Source: Linum tenue (lineage: Eukaryota; Streptophyta; Magnoliopsida; Malpighiales; Linaceae). From it: 64,000 nucleotides of DNA. Position numbers and translations under genes: made by a program. Numbering within the stretch: the stretch's first letter is position 1; each line of letters starts with the position of its first letter. The stretch spans positions 372,001 through 436,000 of the forward strand of contig CAMGYJ010000011.1 in NCBI GenBank assembly GCA_946122785.1. The letters run 5' to 3'. Shown here piece after piece: positions 34,863 to 46,942 of this stretch. The notes beneath the pieces are model-generated. The model was not told the DNA's origin, did no database searches, and saw nothing but the letters and a program-made list of their open reading frames with translations.

Positions 34863-36300
34863 TTCTTCCCAAACTAGCTCTAATTATGGACCAACTTCAC
34901 TTTGAACTTCTATTACCAGTATCCTCGGTGTTAAGATAGGAAACTCCTTCAAAGGTCGGCCACTCCTTAGAGTTACTGCATGACATCACTCATTTGGATT
35001 AGGATTGGTATTGCGCGATAAATTTGCTTGTGGTCTTGACGATAGATTTTGTGCCAATGAGCTTAGTTGGGCTTCAAGATTTTGAAGTGAAGCTTGTTGA
35101 TTCCTTTGACCCGCTTCCAAACTTGATAATTTGGTCGTAGTATTCTCTATGAACTTGTCAATGGCCTCAAATTTCTTGGTGGAGTGTGTAACGAATTGAC
35201 ATACCTAGTCTTCAAGTTTAGATACATGACCATCGGAGGGTCGACATTGTTCTTGATAAGCCCCTTGGTATGAGGGTTGACTCGGCCTTGGGTACTTATT
35301 TTGCATAGGAGCTTGAGATTGAAACCCCGGAGGCTTCCTATCCATCGGAGAAGACCAAAGAAAGTTAGGATGGTTCCTCCACCCAAATTATATGTTGAGT
35401 TATAAGGGTTGTTTCCTCGGGGTGCCCCCCAACAAAGTTGGCTTGCTCAAATTGTATCGAGGCCTTAATCATATACTTACATTAATCCATAGTGTGACTC
35501 GAGTCGCCACACCAATCACATTTCATGAGTTGCTTCCCATTACCTTTCATTGATGATGCAACTTAATCAATTTTCTTGTAAAGTTCTTGTATATGAGCTA
35601 CTAACAACAATGGTTCTTCGACTTTCATTAAACTTCCCTTCTTCACACTCTTGCCTCTCCTTCCATCCCCCCAATCATAGCTATTAAGGGGCATTTATTC
35701 AATCAATCTTTGCAGTTCACCGACTTCCTTGTTCCTAATGACACCTCCACTAGCCGCATGGATGAGGTGGCGTGACTCTTTTGTTAAACCTTAATAAAAA
35801 CTTTCCACTTGTAACCAATCGGCGATGCCATGGTGTGGAAATCTGAGTATGAGAGATGTAAAACTTTTCCATGCTTCAAACAATGGCTCATCCTCCTCTT
35901 GACGAAACATAGTAATCTCGCTTCTCATTAAAGTCATCTTAGAGGGTGGAATATACCTACGAAGAACTTGTTGCATAGATCATCCCACAAGGTGATGGAG
36001 TGATGTGGGTGGTTATTCACCCATTTCTTTGCCGCTCCATTCAAAGTAAACGGAAATAACCTTAGACGAATTGCCTCTTGAGGAATCCCATTTACCTTGA
36101 TTCTATTGGTTAACTCGTAGAACGACTTGATATGTGCGTGATCATCTTCACCCATCATCCCATTGAATTGAACTGCACTTTGAAGCATCCAAAATGTGCC
36201 CGACTTGATCTCATAATTGTTGTTCGGCACTGTTGGGTGAAGAATAGGTGTTTGAACATTATTTACACTTGGCGTTGAGTAAAATCCCATTGTTATAGGC
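34863..36300 (-). pseudogene. Athila-type gag, degenerate
   Basis: 35934-36290 gives a gag start (YEIKSGTFWMLQSAVQFNG, EAIRLRLFPFTLNGAAKKW) and 35791-35976 the following capsid part (SEITMFRQEEDEPLFEAWKSF). The zinc-knuckle region near 35500 (CDWCGDSSHTMD-like, broken) and the Gln/Pro linker are decayed. Confidence 0.75.
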
Positions 36301-36604
36301 CTTGGTGGAACTTGAGCTTAATGATTCACCATTGGTGGAAATTGATGTCTTGTAACTCTTTTTAGATTTCGAATGGTTCTCTCGATTTCTATATCAAGAG
36401 GTAATATCTCCAAAAAAATCCCTTCTTCGCATACAAAGGTGCTACAAGACAAAAACTCAACAACGCGTGACGCACAAAGTTGGATAACAAAATACAAAAC
36501 GAAACAAACTACAAAAACAACAAGAAACACAAACAAAAGAAATAAAATAAAATAAAATAAAGGCTAAACTAACAACTCGATGGTTTTCTACTTGTTTCCG
36601 AGGT

Positions 36605-36622
36605 TCCCTAGCAATGGCGCCA
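36605..36622 (-). other. Degenerate tRNA-Asp primer-binding site
   Basis: TGGCGCCATTGCTAGGGA on the minus strand lies seven bases from the LTR edge at 36630. Confidence 0.8.
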
Positions 36623-36629
36623 AAAAGCT

Positions 36630-37168
36630 TGATCACATTCATCCGTGCATATTATTGTCAGTGGTTAGCACATCTCAGTGATTAACCTAAAATGGCGTTG
36701 TCGTATAGTGGAAATCAAGGCACTCGGGTTCAGGTACCCTAGCCTACTTCCCACGTTGTTGTTATCTAGCCAATCGATCTAAGGGTTTGTGTTGGAGGAT
36801 TCGAGCAAACTAACTAGTTAAGAGAGTAAATAAAGATAAAAGCAGGTACTTCGGGGAACTACGCCTCACCCTAGTCTAGGATTACTATGTAATTTCTAGA
36901 TAGATAGGGTTTGTCGAATATGGTGAGTGATCTCTTTTCCATGGGCATTCGTGGTTATCCACACGCCTCCAAGTATGTGTCCCCTAAACCCATGTCAGTC
37001 ACCTCGATCTAGGCTATCGTATATGGGGCATTAAGGTCATAGCTCATTTCAATGGGTACTACCCACCGTCCACAACGAGGGTTTATCTCGGGTTCTATCC
37101 AAGAAGGCATTCCTATGGCAGGGGTACGATCGCCTATTCACACATCTAACCTCAATTTGCTTGATGGC
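36630..37168 (-). repeat. 5' LTR of the pol-less element, inner part
   Basis: It matches the 3' LTR at 32063-32590. It is interrupted at 37168 by a solo LTR with the duplication ATGGC and resumes at 39554. Confidence 0.88.
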
Positions 37169-37995
37169 TGATTCAGGCTCAATTATACATATTTTAGCCC
37201 TCATTTCTTGATTGTTGGACTTTGTTATCATCGTCCCTCGACCTATTTTATGCTATTGTGTGCTTCTTTTGTCACATTTCAGGTCCTAGTACATGTGGAA
37301 AGGTCTGGGACGAGTTTCGGGTCATTCGGATGTCAAAACGAGCCAAAAAGTGGAGGCTGAGCACTGTTCACAGGCTGGAGGCAAATGTCCCACCCTGAGA
37401 CCGTGAAAATCACCCCCAGGGAGTGAAGTGCATGACTTCATGGTTTGGACTCATTTATCATGGTCTTAGCACCGTGATAATCACCCCCAGACCGTGAAGT
37501 GGCCAATTTCTAGAGCGGTTTACTGTCTCACTGGAGTCCAACTCCAACCCCAGACCGCGAAGTGGCCCAAAATACTTTGTTTTTTTCCGAGATCAAGGTC
37601 CAAGCCTCCGAGTTCACCATCATGAACAGTAATCGTGATGTCGACACTTTTGGATTGTATAAAAGACAACAACGGGAAGAGAGAAGGGAGAGCTAGTTTT
37701 TGGAGAAAAAATTGATTCTCTCTAGGGTTTCGACCCAAAACACCAAAGGGGAGTTCTAGTGAGAGAGAGCTAGAGAGTGCTTGAGTGATCTTGGGGCTTA
37801 ATTGAAGGCATTCGATCAAGCTTGGAAGCAAGGAATCAAGCCTAGAAGAAGAAGATCTTGAGCTCCAATTTGTAATATCTCTCTTCTCTCTCTAGAAACT
37901 CACCCACTTCTCTTGGGTTTAAGAACCCTAGGTTTAGTTTTAGTTTGTTGTTGATATATGTGACAAATTCCATGTTGGATTGAGGATTTTACTTA

Positions 37996-38429
37996 GGGGT
38001 CGTTTGGAAGTTGCATATGTTAAATCGTTGTATTGTTATGAATCATTATGATATAAATGCATGCATTGATACAATAGATGCATTTTGAAATTATATTGTT
38101 TGGTTGTTGAGATTATAATTTATGAATTGATTGTTATAAAGTTACTTTATAAGGAAATGCCATATTTGTCATCCACTTTTAATATAAAACAAAAAGAACT
38201 AAGGACATAATTGGAAAAGGTAAAGGTGTTCAATTATTAAACCAACAATCACAACAATCTCAACTTTTAGTTGAGATTGTACAATCCCTCATTTTTGTTG
38301 ATTGTTGGTAGGACCCACACAAAACAATACATGCATTGTTTTGCAACTTACACTTCCAAACGTTGTATTGTGGACAATGCATGTATTTAACAAATACAAC
38401 ACTAACAATCACAACTTCCAAACGACCCC
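37996..38429. mobile_element. Tourist-like MITE (434 bp), TSD TTA
   Basis: Terminal repeats GGGGTCGTTTGGAAGTTG and CAACTTCCAAACGACCCC are perfect over 18 bp and lie between TTA copies. The core is AT-rich with ACAATC/GATTGT motifs. Confidence 0.93.
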
Positions 38430-38892
38430 TTAATTGATGGATGTTTTAATGAATTACATGAGTTGGGTTTCCATTTTCAGATTTTGAGCTTTTGACCTAG
38501 GAGGGAGAAAATCCCATGAGAGCCTATTATTGGCGTCTTGGGGTCACTCCTCATCCTATATCGTTCGGGTAATCCCCGAAGGAGTCAATTCCATCAATCT
38601 TATACGATATAGGGTTGCCCTAGGTTGAATAGAGCACACGCCATCCATTGATTCATCGTTCCAGATCATTCCCGAGGGAGTCCATCTCCTAACGGTAGAG
38701 TATTTGACTTGATCGAGCTAGGAGGATACCCAACATCGATCCAAAGGACAGACCTAGGATGATTCAACCCAAGAGAGATCCAAACCTTGTAGACAGCTAG
38801 GTTAGTGGTTAATTTAGTTTTATTAATCACTATCCTAGGTTGGCTAGATAACGAACCCAAAACCTGAAGTAGGGTAAGCCTAGATTCCCATG

Positions 38893-39445
38893 TAGGGATG
38901 GCAAAAATATCCGTAACCGTGGATATTCGCCCGAACCCGGTCTAAACGGGTAGGGCAAAACCCGAACCCGAAGGACATTTAGTGGGTACGGGTAAAACCC
39001 AAACCCGAATATTGCGGGTAATGGGTGGGCATGGGTTTCTCACTATCCAACCCGAACCCGTCCGATTATACACATACATATGTATTTTGTCTATAAATAA
39101 TCATTATATTTCTCTAACATATTTTATATTTAGCATATAAATATAATATTTTCATGAAATTGTGTTGTTTTAATTAATTTTCTTCATTCTAGTGAATTAT
39201 TGTCATACTTTTCCTCTTAAGTAATGTGAGAATACGTGTGAATGTTAACATATTGGTTGGAGTTATGAAGAGAAATCATTACCCATGGATAACCGTGGAT
39301 ATCCGAAACCCGAACGGGTAAGGGCATGGTTTTAATTTTCTACCCGTTTCACATGTGGGTATGGATATGGGTAAAACCCGAACTACTTTGGGTAGGGTAA
39401 CGGATATGCACTATCCGTCCCCGACTCGACCCATTCCCATCCCTA
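38893..39445. mobile_element. hAT MITE (553 bp), TSD TTCCCATG
   Basis: TAGGGATGG...CCATCCCTA is flanked by exact TTCCCATG copies (38885-38892, 39446-39453). It is an inverted-orientation copy of 13620-14162. Confidence 0.95.
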
Positions 39446-39553
39446 TTCCCATGGTATGATAAATCTTTATTGCTTGCTTGCCCTATGCTACAACCGGTCG
39501 GCGGTTATACTTGACCGTCGATCGGGATGTTGTAGTTGGAACGAGTCAATGGC

Positions 39554-40499
39554 GCATACCCGTCTAACCCTCATTAGGCTAGTAGAGAATATTAGGGAAA
39601 TTTACCCAAACACAATCAAAGCTAGGAAAGCATTCAAATTAACTAGATAAACACATTCACTCATTAAAACTCTAAAATATCCATTCATCACAAAGTAACC
39701 CTAAAACTATGGTTTGGGGTTTAGAACCCCTAGTATCTTAGAGGACTACTCCATGAAGGAGGGAAGAAGATAAATAGAAGAGATTGGGGAAGACTTGATG
39801 TTGAGGAAGATGACTCCTCTTCTTCTAGCTCCTCCTCCTCCTTCTCCTTCTTCTTTTCTTCTCCTTCCTTTAGCTTCTCTCTCTTCTCTCTATCTAAAAC
39901 TAGAAATTATATGTTAAAATCAACTCTCTCAATTGGGGGAAGGGGTCTTCTATTTATAACCTTTAGAAGCCAGACAAGTTCACGGCGAGGTGAGTAAATA
40001 TCGCGGTCACCATCTTCTTCATGAAGGTTGCGATCTGCCGATGCTGCCGTTTTGGTATTCATATGGGACGGGTTCGCGGGCTGACTTCACGATCGTGATT
40101 CATGAGTCGTGGCTGCAAACTTCCTTGCGGTCCGTTTGCATTATGGTCGTGATTGGACTGTGAAAACTCTTTGTTTCTCCTCGGCTGCTTCTTCATGAAG
40201 TTCGCGCCCCGAGCCTCCTGATTCGCGGCCGCGATTTTCACCTTGAGTTTGCAGGCATGGTTCTCGACTGTGATCTCCATCTCCAGGCTGTGATCCTCAG
40301 TCTTCTGTCCCTTTTGCTACACTTTTGTTCTTTTTCATACCTAATTCACATGGATTGTCTAGAGCACCCTAAAATCACTTTGAAATAAAATAGGAACGAA
40401 ATAGGGATGCAATCGATGCTGTTCAACGATTATGCACATGAATTAGCACGAAACAAACCTAAATACGAAGGGCAAATAACACTAATTTTGGTGTTATCA
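39554..40499 (-). repeat. 5' LTR of the pol-less element, outer part
   Basis: It resumes after the ATGGC duplication and holds the promoter (minus-strand TTATAAATAGAAG near 39950) and U3 half-sites with CGCGGTC, ACGATCGTGA and CGCGGCCGCGA (about 39980-40280). It ends at TGTTATCA. Confidence 0.85.
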
Positions 40500-40720
40500 C
40501 CATGGTACTTGGAAAGAAGATATCCTTCAAGGTCTTTTTATATAGATATTGTGTCATTAAGGCTATTTTCCTACCAGTTTTTCATGTGGTTGACTATATG
40601 GTTTGGCGCTATGATGTCTCAAGTACATATACGAGTAAGACTAGTTTTTTATTTCTTCCTCTGAATATGTTAAGGGTCTCTCTACCATTCCATCGTCCTT
40701 TGATTCACTAGTAAGTGATG
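40500..40720 (+). mobile_element. LINE relic, right part
   Basis: The reading TWKEDILQGLF...DYMVWRYDVSSTYTSKTSF matches the zinc-binding RT-associated region at the end of L1-type plant LINEs. It directly continues the frame that ends at 32062. Confidence 0.7.
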
Positions 40721-40849
40721 TTTTAAGATAAAAAGAATCAATGATGATTAGGATACTAAAGGTTTTGGAAGTCTGGTTTGTTTGAGTGACACAAAAACCT
40801 CTGGTCATTGTTTTTTGAATTTTCAGGTGGCTATTCTACAATGGAACTT

Positions 40850-41830
40850 CTTGGGATACAACCATATCCTAGACCAGGTGCGAAATTTACAAGTGGCTAT
40901 TGGCCCGCATCATTGACAATGCTTACAAGCTTGATATGTCTAGCGAATATGGTGTGAGTGCCACTTTCAATGTTGCTGACTTTGCTTCTTCCCTTGAAGA
41001 CGACTCAGATTTAATGGCAAATCCTTTTCAAATGAAGGGGATGATGGTGGCATCAACACCAAGGAGATTACAAGTCCAACTTTGGTGGGAGAGGAACGTG
41101 AGGAAGAGGTACAAGTTCGAGATCCAGTAACTAGAAGTGAAGCCAAGGCATTAAAGGGTTGACTTCAAGCTTATTTGGCCCAGAACTTCACAAATATGGA
41201 GGTCGAACTATTCGTGGGATGAGAAGGCAATCCGAGTGGATTTGTTTCATTCCAATTCCCCGACCATGGAGGAGTAGACCCCCGATCAAGGAATGGAGGC
41301 CTAGATCAGGGCTCCAGTCCAGACCCCCCCCCCCCCCCCCCGGCGAGAGGACAAACCCCCTGATTAGGGATTTCAGTGAGTGCGAGCGGAGATCCGGGAT
41401 GGCATTGTTATGCAAACCGCCGAGTTTTGTCTTTCCTTTTCGGATTAGGTCAGTTATGAACCAAGATTCGAGTTTTCCTAGTTACTTTGGCCCAAAACTT
41501 TTGTAGCCTATATAAGGGGTTTAACTAAGTCTTTTGGAGGTTAATCGACAATTTTATTCAGAACCTAACCCTAGAAATTGAGTTTTGAAACACCAACTTC
41601 TTCTCTTCTTCTGTCTTGATCGCTGAATAGATTCAACAAGAGGAAACCGATGTTTTCTGCTAGCAAATCACCCTAGCCGAATAGTCATTCGCATACTCGG
41701 CCCTCTTCCCAACGTGTGCATTTGGTTTGGATTATTATCCGTTTTGTGATCATTGTGCTTCTAACCGATCTTCATTGCGTTTGTGATTGTGTAAGTCCAG
41801 TAGTTAGAGTCTTGACTGATATCAGCTAGG
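40850..41830 (+). mobile_element. Ty3/gypsy relic: pol C-terminus and LTR-like sequence
   Basis: At 40894-41130 the frame reads LARIIDNAYKLDMSSEYGVS and ATFNVADF, the usual C-terminus of chromovirus/Tat-type gypsy polyproteins, then DLMANPFQ. A poly(C) tract at about 41327-41341 and a TATA (CCTATATAAGG, 41508-41518) followed by leader-like sequence suggest the adjacent 3' LTR. Boundaries are approximate. Confidence 0.6.
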
Positions 41831-42303
41831 CGTTATGATCAAGGACCATATAGGTAAACTACTTTTCTAGCGGCAGCAAAAAAGATCAGGGGCGCCACTG
41901 AACCAGATCCGCGCGAAGCATTGGCAACAGAGTTCGGTATGCAGCTTGCCCGACAACATAAACTAGGAAGGCCGATTCTGGAGCTTGACTTTCTCACAAT
42001 TGCTAAAACCATAATGGAACCTGATTCTATGCAAACAAAATTGGGCATTATCTGTCTCAATATCTGACGCTTACTGGGGGAAAATCGAGGTATGGTGGGA
42101 TATGTGAGTAGGGATGAAATAACCTTGCACATGTAATGTCACATTCAGACTAGATGAGGTGAGGCGGAAGTGTGGTTTGATCGCCCACCGGATTTCTGCT
42201 AGATCAACTTATGTTGGATGATGTAACAGTTTCTCCTGATAAATAAAGTTGAGTGCGGATTTCTATATATAAAAGATATATTATTCGTCGCTCTAAAATT
42301 TCG
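41831..42303. other. Unassigned stretch
   Basis: No gene or element is recognised. It may still belong to the gypsy relic to its left. Confidence 0.3.
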
Positions 42304-42311
42304 AATTTATC

Positions 42312-43768
42312 TAGAGGTGTCAATTGGGCGGGTTGGGTCGGGTTCGGATTGGGTCTAACCGGGTTGGGTTCAATCGGGTTACGAGTTCAATCAGGTCGGT
42401 TTCAATTTGGATTGGGTTTAATTGGGTTGCGGGTCAATTGGGTTACAAGTCAATCAGGTCACTGGTCAAATGGGTTACGGATCGGGTCGGGTTACGGGTG
42501 CATCAAATTACGGGTTTATTGGATTGCAGGTTAATTCTGGTTCGGTCAGGTCGGATTATGGGTTATTCTAGTCAACCCATTGGATCATTTACTTCTTGAC
42601 AGAAAATAGTATTTTACAAACTATCAATATATGAATATAAATTGTAGGTAATGGTACAAAATTTAAGAAAATGATAATATGATAATATTTTACACATACA
42701 AATTAAATATCCATTATGTTAGTATAAAAACTAAATATAAATAAAATAGTGTATATAAAAGCTTTGTTGTTGGTTATAAATTTTTTTTTTATTTCTGGTG
42801 AGAGACTGTAACTTCACTTATTTTATTAATTTATAAAAAAAAATTGAATTAGTAAAAATTTAAGAATGAAGTATAAAAGGTAGACTATATGCTTATACAT
42901 CTCGAAATGAATCGTCTTAATTAAATATAGTATGAACTGGATGTGTGTCTCTTCATTTCCACGAAGACTTATGAACATCATTCTGAATCACCCTGTTATA
43001 TATCTTCACAACATTTTATATATTCACGGTAACATCTCATCCTAAAACTCATGGGTCGAACAACGATTCGCACAAATATGATATTATCATCTATTTGAAT
43101 CGTCGATTTATTAATTTATAATAAATAAATAAAATCAGTAAAAAGTTGAGAATGAAGTAAAAAGGGTAAATTATCCACTTATATATCTTGATAGGGATCA
43201 TTGATTTCATTGATTTTGAGATTTCATTGATTTTCAAGGGTTGATTTTTTTAATATAGTTGTGGGTGGTGGAGATACGAATTTGTGTCTAACTCTTCCTA
43301 TTATCTTCAAAATTTATCCTTTGTATTTCATAAAATAAAAAATGAATGAAAAGATATTTCACATATTATTATTTTAAAAATTAAATATTTAAGAAAAAAC
43401 CTCAATTTATACCATCAATTCTACAAATAATTTTCAATTATTATGAGAACAACAGTTCACTCTTGGTAAATTTAGAAATATAATAATGTATACATTGAAT
43501 TTTTGTACAAGCATTCGGGTTATTCGGGTTGGGTTCGGTTACGGGTTATTTGGGTTATGAATCATTCGGGTTATAGATGGGTCGGGTTATGGGTTGGATC
43601 GGATAACGAGTTCATCGAGTTATGGGTTGATCAGATTACGGGTCCATTGATTTCGAGTTACGGGCGGGCTTCGGGTGGATGACTTTTTGTCAAATCGGGT
43701 TATGGAAGGGTTGTGGGTTGGGTTGACTGGGCGGGTTAGTCGGGTCGGGTTCAATTTTGACAGCTCTA
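42312..43768. mobile_element. hAT non-autonomous element (1457 bp), TSD AATTTATC
   Basis: TAGAGGTGTCAATTGGGCGG...TTTTGACAGCTCTA lies between exact AATTTATC copies (42304-42311, 43769-43776). Long subterminal GGGTT(A)CGGGT arrays flank an AT-rich middle with no coding sequence recognised. Confidence 0.93.
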
Positions 43769-44107
43769 AATTTATCGCCCTAGCCTCACAGAGAATTACC
43801 CTACTGTCCCTGCCTTCTTACTTGTAAGTAAAGCATGTAATAAAATGTATAACTGGAAATCAAACTCACACGTAACCACATGCATCACATACAAACATGC
43901 ATAGGCAGATATAGCACATATAACAGTCAAATCTCAAAAACTTAAACATTGTAAAGCTTAGAATTTACCCTCTTAACACTCACCTTAGTATTCAAGTCGA
44001 GCGGCTTGAACTACCATCAAATTAGCACACAACCACTCCTTGACTTCGGCTTAGCCACCCAAAACAACCATTCCTTCATGGCCTTGCGAACCAACTGCCA
44101 ATACACA

Positions 44108-45535
44108 TAGGGGTGGCAGTCGGTCGGTTTCGGTTTAACCGAAAACCGAATTATCGGTTTTCGATTAAACCGCACCTTCCCCCCTGTCTGCCGACCACCG
44201 ACCGTGATATTAGTTGCGGTTAGCCGACCACCGACCGACCGGTTTTCGGTTCTGGTTCGGTTATACCGCAACAATCGAATTTATTAAAAAAAAAAAAAGA
44301 AAGGAAAGGAAGGAAAAAAACCCAATACCCACCCCACCCACGTTACTTCCTGCTCTCTTGTCAGATAAAATTAAAAAAAAATTTATCCTTCCAAACCAAA
44401 CCTCTTCTTCTTCTCTCCTCTCCCTACCACTAAATTCCTATCTTCTTCCTCCTTCTCTCTCCTTCTCTCTCCTGCCTTCCTCCAAAACGAACCACCAGAG
44501 GGCAGAGACCAACCCTTTTCTTCCTTCTCTCTCCTTCCTCCATTTCAAACCCACAAGCCACAACACCCGACCTCTCCTTCCTTCCTTCCTTCATTGCAAT
44601 TTTGATCAATCAATCAATTGACTGGAATCAGGGAGTTAATTGAATCACCGTTTCATCGGATCCGGGGCGGACACCTCCGATCTGGCGGTACTTGACGATG
44701 GCCAACGCACCGGCCTCGGGATTATCGAAACCCGACCCGTAAGAATTAGAGGTAGAGGAATTGGAACGCAAAAGGGGATTCGATTGCTGCTGCTGCTGGG
44801 AATTCAGGCCGAGTAGAAGCTTGTGCTTCTTCTCCTTCCTCTCATCATCGTCTTCGTCGCCATCTCCGTCTCCGTCGTCATCTTCACCGCCAGAATGAGG
44901 GTTCCTGCGGGCGGATCGGCGGGAATTGAGGAGGGAATTAGGGTTTTGGCGAATAGGGTTTTGATTGCGATTCTTGGACGGAGGATTCTGGTGATTCTTC
45001 TGCTGCAGCCGCGCGATGTCGATGGGAGACGCGCGGATGCCTGGGGTCGTCGGGGGTGGGAGATGGCGATGTCGGAGAGGAATCGGCGAGGAGAAACGAT
45101 GCTATCTTTGACTCTGGCTTGCGATGCCCGGTCGTCGAGGAGGGCGGGGAGGGGAGACGAAGTCATCGGGGAGGGTGGCTGGGGTTTGGATGGCGGAGGG
45201 CGAAGGTAATGGCAGAGCTGGGCTGGGATTTGGATGGCGGAGGGCTGAGATTTTTTTTTTTTTTTTTTTTGAGGAACAGAGGGCTGGGATTTGAGTACGA
45301 AGAAGAAAGAATTAGGGTTGGGATTTTATTTAAAGGATGGCTGGTCGGTTATGTTCGGTTAGTCGAGTAACCGCGGTTAATCAACCTCGATTACTCGACT
45401 AGCCGAAAACCAACTTTATTCCACCGAACACCGACCGAGACAAATAACCGTCGGTTGTTGGTTAGCTACTAACCGACGGTTATCGGTTGAACCGACCGGT
45501 TAGCCGCTAACCGGAAACCGAACTGCCACCCCCTA
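44108..45535. mobile_element. hAT element carrying captured genic DNA (1428 bp), TSD AATACACA
   Basis: TAGGGGTGGCAGTCGG...CGAACTGCCACCCCCTA lies between exact AATACACA copies (44100-44107, 45536-45543). Subterminal regions are rich in CCGACC/GGTCGG and AACCG. The middle (about 44330-45330) is different: GC-rich, with pyrimidine tracts like a 5' UTR and a 157-codon minus-strand frame. Confidence 0.92.
44628..45101 (-). pseudogene. Captured host-gene fragment in a hAT element (bromodomain-protein-like N-terminus, tentative)
   Basis: An open frame without an early ATG runs 157 codons to TGA. It holds IARLQQKNHQNPPSK, then NSRRSARRNPHSGGEDD, an acidic run, DERKEKKHKLLLGLNS, a short poly-Gln and a Ser/Asn-rich end. 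The order RRSxRRN, acidic run, (D/E)ERxxEKKxKLxLxLN is how I recall the N-termini of some plant bromodomain proteins; this was not checked. Codon use and GC content are genic and unlike the hAT ends. It is best read as a first-exon capture that lost its start context. Confidence 0.4.
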
Positions 45536-45543
45536 AATACACA

Positions 45544-46550
45544 TATGCACACAAAAAGCCGCCCACCTCACTTCTCCACTCTACACAGTCAATCGAATTG
45601 TACAACCCATAATTACTAATCCATTATCATTACGTAGAGCAGTAGCAATGTAAAGCCTTACCCACTAGTTTCAATTCCTTGCTCTCTCTCTCTCTCTCTC
45701 TCTCAACTATCTCCCAAGTCCCAAGGACACATGAAATTAGGCGTTCCCAACCCATGCAAAAGAGTCCAAAATCGTTATATAATCATGAATGGCACCGTGC
45801 TCTATATAAAGGAGTTAAAACCCAACCCTCTTTTATCGCCATATCCCACTGTACTTTGCAATACGCCACGACTCACTCATCCTTACCTCTACCATCGACC
45901 GATTACAGCCCCTGATTTATCCTCGCCGTAGCCGTCCAGTAGGCCTATGTCGTATCATATCGATCGTTTCTTCCACAATCTCAGCTCAAAACCATTTCTC
46001 TACTGTAGCCGGTGCTCCGTTGTATTTCCAAACCCCACCCCTGTCGATTCATTCTTCAACTCTACTTCAGCATTCCTCTGTAAGTGGTGGTCGTTACTTA
46101 TTTTGCTCTACTCGATCCATGGGATTGCCACCTAGAGTTTCATGCCCTCAATCAGACCTTGTCAGTTCGCAGCCACTCCGCTGTAACCATTCGGCCGCTG
46201 CCATTGTCTCCATTCGCTCTCTTTCTTTTGATTTATGCTTCGTAACCCTAATGCAAACTCTCTATTTATCCCCTTCGTAGTTTTCACTCGCATTTTCCTT
46301 CAAAAAAAAAAAAAAAAAAAAAAAGTTTTCACTCGCATTCCTAAGCCCTACTAATGATTCACGACCCACTTTGGAAATCCGTGGCTTCCAATGACTAAAT
46401 TCCAACGGGTCACGCTACTAATTACACCATCCCATTTTCTTTTGGACTCCTTTTAAACAATACCTACCACGCGATCGATCTGAGGTTGCTGTCTTTCTTT
46501 TCATTAGCTAGTCTTAAGAAATACCTGGTCCATAAATTGAGTAATTAGAC
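45544..46550 (+). other. Stretch without a confirmed gene
   Basis: A TATA-like CTATATAAAGG lies at 45802-45812, followed by leader-like sequence, but no long ORF follows. A (TC)n tract lies at about 45679-45706. A short poly(A) insertion with 15-bp direct repeats is at 46280-46339. Confidence 0.35.
46280..46339 (+). repeat. Poly(A) micro-retroposon with 15-bp target duplication
   Basis: GTTTTCACTCGCATT at 46280-46294 is repeated at 46325-46339. Between them lie only TTCCTTC and 23 A residues. This is the footprint of target-primed reverse transcription of a cDNA that was almost entirely 5'-truncated. Confidence 0.7.
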
Positions 46551-46934
46551 CATGGTTGTCATGCCGGCCGGCGTGCCACCGGTTGTACCGGGTTCAACCG
46601 ATACCGGTCATAAAACCGGCGTGACACCACCGGTATGACCAGCATGATCGATATACGAATCTCTAAGTAAAATGACTTTAATTTAGAGAATTTAATTGAT
46701 AAAAATTATTTTAGTATTTATTTTATGAGTATAAAAGTTAAATATTGATGTTATTTGTTGGATTCAAGTATAAATGTTTAGGTATTGACGTTAAATGTCA
46801 TGTTTAAATATGAGTATTTATAATTTATTTGTAATATTGACCGGCATGAACTGGCACAAACCGGTATGTGCCACCGGTTGAACCATTCCACTTGCTAAAC
46901 CGGCACACTGGCATAAACCGGTTTGACAACCTTG
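46551..46934. mobile_element. hAT MITE (384 bp), TSD AATTAGAC
   Basis: CATGGTTGTCATGCCGG...AAACCGGTTTGACAACCTTG lies between exact AATTAGAC copies (46543-46550, 46935-46942). ACCGG repeats lie near both ends. Confidence 0.93.
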
Positions 46935-46942
46935 AATTAGAC

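Larger units (their letters stand above)
37169..39548 (+). repeat. Solo LTR with two nested MITEs, TSD ATGGC
   Basis: It runs from TGATTCAGGCTC to GGAACGAGTCA between exact ATGGC copies (37164-37168, 39549-39553). Without the two MITEs it is about 1.38 kb, like its relatives at 26845 and 28733. A TATA (TGTATAAAAG) lies near 37657. U3 carries ACCGTGAA / TTCACGGT-like half-sites with CACCCCCAG units (about 37370-37620). Confidence 0.88.
32063..40499 (-). mobile_element. Pol-less Athila-type LTR element nested in the LINE, TSD CCATG
   Basis: The ends TGATCACATTC (32063) and GTGTTATCA (40499) lie between exact CCATG copies (32058-32062, 40500-40504). The 3' LTR is 32063-33446. Inside are gag, a protease fragment and a 194-codon ORF; RT, RNase H and integrase are missing. 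The 5' LTR (36630-37168 plus 39554-40499) is split by a solo LTR. It is a non-autonomous relative of the element at 1-10189. Confidence 0.88.

Noticed and set aside
39549..39556. ATGGCGC after the solo LTR as a primer-binding site
   Set aside because: ATGGC is also found at 37164-37168, so it is the target duplication of a solo LTR and no PBS or gag follows.
41326..41342. Poly(C) run as a functional element
   Set aside because: A simple homopolymer inside a decayed gypsy relic.
44823..45209. Plus-strand 128-codon ORF in the hAT element
   Set aside because: The minus-strand frame has the better protein character (charged and Gln/Ser blocks) and explains the composition.
45544..46280. A gene starting after the TATA-like box at 45802
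   Set aside because: No frame longer than about 85 codons follows and none resembles a protein I know.
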